Shown: positions 35,074 through 39,407 of the stretch, piece by piece
How the letters are laid out: each line of letters opens with the position of its first letter
Position numbering within the stretch: the stretch's first letter is position 1
Source of the DNA: Gnetum montanum
Taxonomy: Eukaryota; Streptophyta; Gnetopsida; Gnetales; Gnetaceae
Direction: 5' to 3'
Assembly: GCA_015680685.1 (NCBI GenBank)
Contig: MNCI01020673.1
Coordinates: 489,300-528,706, forward strand
Length of the DNA: 39,407 bases
Notes under the pieces: model-generated
Told to the model about the DNA's origin: nothing
The model's database searches: none
Seen by the model: only the letters and a program-made list of their open reading frames with translations
Position numbers and translations under genes: made by a program

Positions 35074-36270
35074 GTTAAATTTTTTCTTTTATCTTCCCTA
35101 CCGAGCTACTTCAATCAAAGTATCCCAGCAAGGTCACAAAGTTCAAATTTCCATATTTGCAAATAGATCTAATATGCTGCAAGGGAAAGGTCCATATCAG
35201 ATAACATAAAAGGCCTACGGAAACACGAAACATAGCTCCAGATGACAGATGCTGTTAACGTGGAAGCCAAAAGAAAGCATGCAGAAATAGAAACGGCCAT
35301 CCAACCTTAGAATTCAAATGATGTAACATCTTATTTTTTGCCCACACGAAATCAAACTATAGGACCGAACACACAAACATCGTAGGAGAGTGCTGAAGTT
35401 TGATTTACGTTTACAGCATCAAAACAAGGGTCACAAGTAAACATTTGGTGGAAAGAAGGCGACATATCCTCTAACAGAACTCGAATTAGGGCAAAAGCGG
35501 CACGTCATATTCCAAGAACAATGTCCAGATCTGTAGCGCAAAAATACTAGTCTCAACAGTCCAATACATATCCTCACAACAGCATTTGACCAAATCGGCC
35601 ACCACGATAAAATAAATGCCTTAAGGCATCTCAATTCTAACAACGAAGGCATGTTCCTCAACGACATTCACAATTCACACAAGGGTTAGCACCTTGATTC
35701 TAAAAATTTCAACTGTTAACCAGAATGAGCAAACACGTTTTGCATATGAAAATGTCGAAGCTGCTCAAACAAGAGAATTACAGCCACAACGAGAGACAAA
35801 TTCAACCGAATTGAACAAAAGCATTCACAATTCAAGCGAGGGTTGCAGCTTCGAGTCCGAAAGTTTCAACGCTTAACCAGATGAGCCAAGGCGTTTTGCG
35901 TATAAAAATGTCGACGCTGCTCAAACTAACAACGGCCGAAACAAGAGAGAATCGAAGCAAACATAACACATGCGGACATATAACCATGAATTTGGCATAC
36001 CTTGCCTGAAATTCTCGACGAATTCGAACAAGAAGCCACGGAATTCACCTAATCCCGCAGAAGCGCAAAAAGTGGAGCCTCTGACAGGGCCAATTCAGCC
36101 AAACGGCGATCGAAACCCTGGCAAAACCCTGCGCTGGCGCAGATCTGAGCTCCGTGCAAAAGCTTAAGCCACAAATCTGATCTGCAAAACTGGCAAAACG
36201 CGAGATATAGCAGAGGCGTGGTGCCGAAGAACGCATTCATTAACTCATGATGCGGTTGGATGAGGAAACG
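35074..36270 (-). other. 5' UTR exons and leader intron of SCAR
   Basis: On the minus strand a strong acceptor (CCTTTCCCTTGCAG) ends at 35177, giving 103 nt of leader before the ATG at 35073. A strong donor (GGCAAG|GTATGC) lies at 36001/36000. A leader intron of about 824 nt (35177-36000) with a non-coding first exon from 36001 to roughly 36270 fits both sites. The outer border is a guess. A leader intron is common in broadly expressed plant cytoskeleton genes. Confidence 0.55.
35665..35932. repeat. Duplicated segment in the SCAR leader intron
   Basis: Copies at 35665-35775 and 35822-35932, offset about 157 bp, share CATTCACAATTCA, AACCAGA-TGAGC, CGTTTTGC-TAT-AAAATGTCG and GCTGCTCAAAC in order. 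Confidence 0.7.
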
Positions 36271-37219
36271 TAAGAGCAAAATACGTGCACATTAATCTGC
36301 AACAAACGGGCCGAAAATGTATTATGTAGGCCCGCTTGCAACAGAAAACACTACAACCGCATTTAAACATCACAGTGCTGACCGGCGAACAGTGCAAGGT
36401 ACTTCTGTAGATGAAGTGTCATGTATTTGGAGACTACCGAACAGTAGCCGACTCGCACTCACAGAATCCTGAAGCAGAGGCGAAAAAATGCGGATCCGCA
36501 AACATCAGAAGAAAGGTAGCGAAAACGCAAATTGTGCTGCGATGTTAATTTTTGCTGCCGTTCTTGTTTCTGGTTTTGCTGCCTTCCACTGGAACTGCTT
36601 TACGGCACAGATACGTAGGCGGATTTCATTCGTCAATCCGCGAGTAGAAAAGAAGGAAAAGCGGAAAAAAGCATGAGCACTGCGCTGCGCATTTTTTGCT
36701 TTCTGGTTTGTTCCTACACTTGTCAGTTGAGGAAAATTTTTGGTTTTTCTTGTTGGCTGGCCTTAATGGCAAAATTTTTGTTTTTATCGTTGGCTGGGAT
36801 CACACGGCAACGGTTTACCGGCTCTGCTTTGTTTTTAAACGAACTGATCCCTGGTTTGATGACCTAATCTACGTTTGGTTGACGATCCTCGCTTTTACAC
36901 GCGTTCGGTGGAATGTTTTTGTTTTTTTCTTTTTAAGTTATTTCGAAAACATGTTCCCCGCAAATGCAGTTCTCTATCCTATAAATAAAATGCCTTAAAA
37001 TGGAAAAGGCGAAACTGTGAAGGGAGTAAACATATCTTTTAGAATCAGGTAATTCGCACATCCGTGGATTTTCCATAACAACGGTCTTTTGAATTGCGTT
37101 CAAAATGGGGTCGTAATTAATGTCCATTACTATTGCACTGAAATTTGCGTAGCAAAGTATGGTAATTAATATCCATTATTATCTCATTGCATTGCATGCG
37201 AAAGGAGGAAAATTGGAGG
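36271..37219. promoter_or_regulatory. SCAR upstream region
   Basis: It probably contains the SCAR promoter. GGGCC (36308-36312) and GGCCC (36329-36333) resemble site II/TCP motifs of plant promoters, but short motifs occur by chance. Frames at 36488-36676 and 36673-36998 carry no family signal. No further gene is seen. Confidence 0.35.
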
Positions 37220-37530
37220 TAACATGAGTAACTTTACCTTACCACTATTACTTAGATTTAGATTGTTATTCTTAACTTTCATCATGTTCACAACTAAGAG
37301 TACTAAAGGCCAAACAACATCAATTATCATATGCCTCACTTTGGACCAAACCATACGTGACAAAGCTACCTTTAGTCCAAGTGGGAAGATAGCATCCTAT
37401 AATCAATGCTTAACAATTTAGATGCCATAGCTAGTCCCATTTACGGAATTTGACCGGATCATGTGTAAATGCTTATGATTCGTATGGTTGGGCATACGAA
37501 TCATAAGCATTGGTGTTAGTTATCTTATCA
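37220..37530 (+). repeat. 5'-truncated LTR 'D'
   Basis: The sequence joins the LTR consensus at about 37220, with ATCATATGCCTCACTTTGGA, ACCAAACCATACGTGACAAA and GTCCAAGTGGGAAGA as in LTR A, and ends TTATCTTATCA before a PBS. Between 37468 and 37511 it carries a foldback not present in the other LTRs. Confidence 0.65.
37468..37511. repeat. Perfect 19-bp inverted repeat with 6-nt loop
   Basis: AATGCTTATGATTCGTATG (37468-37486) and its exact reverse complement (37493-37511) flank GTTGGG. The left arm is normal LTR sequence; the right arm is extra. Confidence 0.9.
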
Positions 37531-37926
37531 TTGGTGTTGTTGCTGAGGATGGTGTTAATTATCTAGATTAGATAGACTACAAACGATTGTTGTGAAAGTA
37601 TTAAAGATTCACCTTTTAGAAAATATTAATATTTTATGTCACACACATTATCAAATAAAACCATGTCTTCTTCACATAGGGCTAAGAATACATCATATGA
37701 TGAAGACATCAGTAGAAAAAATGATAGGATCTATACTAAGGAAAACTGGAGTAAACAACCATAAGTAGGCGTTTCCTATGCTCATTCAGACCCTTGCTAC
37801 ACTCAAAGATTATGTTCAACTAATGCAGACAATTCTAGAGGAGATGGAGTAAGTCCTAGAACAAGGAGAGCCTCAAGGCCTATGAACTCCTCCAAACTTA
37901 GAAGAAATACATCCAAGGACCTAATG
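37531..37926 (+). mobile_element. Element D: PBS and very short internal region
   Basis: TGGTGTTGTTGCTGAGGA (37532-37549) is a decayed tRNA-Asp-like PBS. ATG TCT TCT TCA at 37664 matches the gag start of elements B and C; it reads MSSSHRAKNTSYDED and stops after about 33 codons. Only about 395 bp separate the PBS from the next LTR, so almost the whole internal region is deleted. Confidence 0.6.
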
Positions 37927-38695
37927 AATCGCGATTTGCCAAGCCTCGATATCGAGTACACGATATTAGGTACGCGATATCGTGATTCCTATGTTAGCCT
38001 ATAAATACAGCACTTAGGTGCACAATTGACAAGTTTTTAGTGAAGTTATTTTCTTTTTAGTTCTTTTGGCAATTTAGTTTTCAGTTTTCAATTTCTTTCT
38101 TTCAAGCTAGTTATTCCCAGTGCATGCTCGTAGTGTGATGTTTGTAATTACGCAGCACCTTTGTTTGAGTGTGACGTACTTGGACACGTGCATGACCGAC
38201 AATAAAGATCAAGATTACTTTCATCATTGCAGCATTCGCTTAGATTAAATTTTGTTGTTTTAATTATTTAATGCCTTCTTTAGTTAACCATTCAATTTAT
38301 TGTTATTTACTTTTCCTGTCACGAAGCAGAATGTGTATGCCTTAATCACAAGTATTTAAGTGCGAATACTTGGCAAACCCAACAGTAATCCCACAAAGTC
38401 CAAGACGTGTATGAATGGTTAAGAATGGATACCATTGCCATAGGCTAATTTAGGTTTTTCTTCCATTATTAGTTTAATCAATTTATTTTTTCTATCATCA
38501 AGAGTAACGTAGAATTAGGGCAACATCATATGCCTTGCTCTGGACTAAACCATACATGATAAGGCTACTACTAGTCTAGGTGGGAAGACAACGAACTGCA
38601 ATCAACATATAACTATCTAGGTGCCACAACTAGTCCATTCGTAGAGTTCAACTGAATCGCGTGTACACGCTCATATTTGTATGGTTGAGCATAGG
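37927..38695 (+). repeat. LTR 'E', 3'-interrupted by LTR F
   Basis: U3 has CTCGATATCGAG (37945-37956) and CGCGATATCGTG, then TATAAATA at 38000-38007. R/U5 matches LTR A (CTTGGACACG, AATAAAGATC, TCATCATTGCAGCATTC). It stops at GTTGAGCATAGG, where the TG of LTR F begins, so the last 20-odd bases are displaced. The 5' border is uncertain. Confidence 0.7.
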
Positions 38696-38699
38696 TGAT

Positions 38700-38770
38700 G
38701 GGACACAATATCGCATGGGTCGTGATATCGTGTCTTCCCCTGCGATATCATGTACACAATATCGCAGTGC
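38700..38770 (+). promoter_or_regulatory. Four GATATC/AATATC modules in U3 of LTR F
   Basis: In order: ACAATATCGCA, GTGATATCGTG, TGCGATATCATG and ACAATATCGCA. The last two form an inverted repeat (TGCGATAT and ATATCGCA). This is the fullest form of the cluster in the window. Confidence 0.55.
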
Positions 38771-39231
38771 GCTGCCAAATCTATAAATAAGAGGTGGCTC
38801 TCCCTTGTTTCACAGTTTTAGGAGTTTTTGTAGCTAGACTCTGGCACTGTGATCCCTCCAGAGTTAAAATATTTTCTAGTGTCTGCTCGCAGTGTGGTGA
38901 ATGTAATTGTACAACATCCTTTATTCGAGTGTGACGTACTTGGACACGCACATGACTGGCAATAAAGATCGAGATTACTTCATCATTGCAGCATTCACTT
39001 TGTTATTTATTTATTTATTTGTTATTTACTGCTTTCCTAATTAGTCTTTCTCACCCTTAAACCCACATTAGAACGTGGAATGGGTACGACTTGATTACGA
39101 GCATTTAAGTGTGACTACTGGTAACCCAGTAGCATACCTGGGATCTGTGCTTGGTAATCCTAGTGGTAGTCGTGCATGAAGTCCAAGATGTGTATGGATA
39201 ATCAAGGAACGCATGCTCATCGCACTTAGGC

Positions 39232-39232
39232 N
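39232..39232. other. Ambiguous base N within LTR F
   Basis: A single N replaces what in LTR A is about 90 bp (from the CACTTAGGC block to the CCTCACTCTAGAC block), so it may mark an unresolved or collapsed assembly join. Confidence 0.6.
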
Positions 39233-39407
39233 TACCTCACCCTGGACTAAACCATACATGACAAATATAATACTAGTCCAAGTGGGAAGACAGCGAACTA
39301 CGACCTAAGGATAATTGTCTAGGTGCCACAACTAGTCCGTCTGCGGAGTTCGACCGGATCGCGCGTGAAAACGCTCGTATTCGTATGGTTGAGTGTAGGG
39401 GTATCTC

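Larger units (their letters stand above)
38696..39407 (+). repeat. LTR 'F', mosaic, cut by the window end
   Basis: It starts TGATGGGACACAATATCG, as in element C, with TATAAATA at 38782-38789 and the C-type CTCCCTTGTTTC. From about 38885 it follows the A/E-type R-U5. The expected end (GCCACTCATCA) lies just beyond the window. ATAGG (38691-38695) is the predicted left target duplication. Confidence 0.8.

Noticed and set aside
1-39407. CRISPR arrays, bacterial operons or defence systems
   Set aside because: The window is plant nuclear DNA with spliced genes; the repeats are LTRs, SINE-like copies and tandem duplications without spacer structure.

Overview
This is plant nuclear DNA, most likely from a seed plant. 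It carries three intron-containing genes of plant families (a DFO-like meiotic gene, a MAKR-type membrane-associated kinase regulator and a SCAR/WAVE gene). Both edges are filled by nested Ty3/Gypsy-type LTR retrotransposons whose primer-binding sites resemble the 3' end of plant tRNA-Asp, as in the Athila/Tat group. The sequence does not fix the species. All gene models come from reading splice sites and reading frames by eye.

Left edge (1-13623): a stack of LTR elements. Element A (+, 3' half with its 3' LTR, 1-2831) sits inside a partial LTR 'G' (2832-3695). G in turn interrupts the gag region of element B (minus strand, 3696-6601, with its 5' LTR and PBS). Element C (6704-13623) is complete by structure: two LTRs of about 780 bp, a 5-bp target duplication CATTG on both sides, a PBS and a PPT. 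It carries only a decayed gag and a frameshifted protease, with no reverse transcriptase or integrase, so it is non-autonomous. A and C share a stem-loop in their 3' internal region in which several base pairs have changed on both sides while pairing is kept.

Centre (13624-37219): low-copy DNA with three genes. A five-exon gene on + (15038-22127, 229 aa predicted) matches the plant protein DOUBLE-STRAND BREAK FORMATION, needed for meiotic DSBs, and has a 4.8-kb intron. A two-exon MAKR-like gene on + (23669-24619, 281 aa) is preceded by an overlapping uORF. A SCAR homologue on minus (27168-35073 coding, nine coding exons, 1301 aa, plus a non-coding 5' exon near 36.0-36.3 kb) has the N-terminal SCAR homology domain and the C-terminal WH2/central/acidic module that activates Arp2/3. 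MAKR and SCAR are convergent. Introns hold SINE-like and duplicated segments.

Right edge (37220-39407): further LTR material. It comprises a truncated LTR with PBS and a very short internal region (D), a second LTR (E), and an LTR (F) inserted into E and cut by the window end. F is a mosaic of a C-type U3 and an A/E-type R-U5. The three genes show no sign of acting together; they are ordinary neighbours. The most unusual signals are in the retroelements: the covarying hairpin, the palindromic GATATC modules of U3 and the mosaic LTR.
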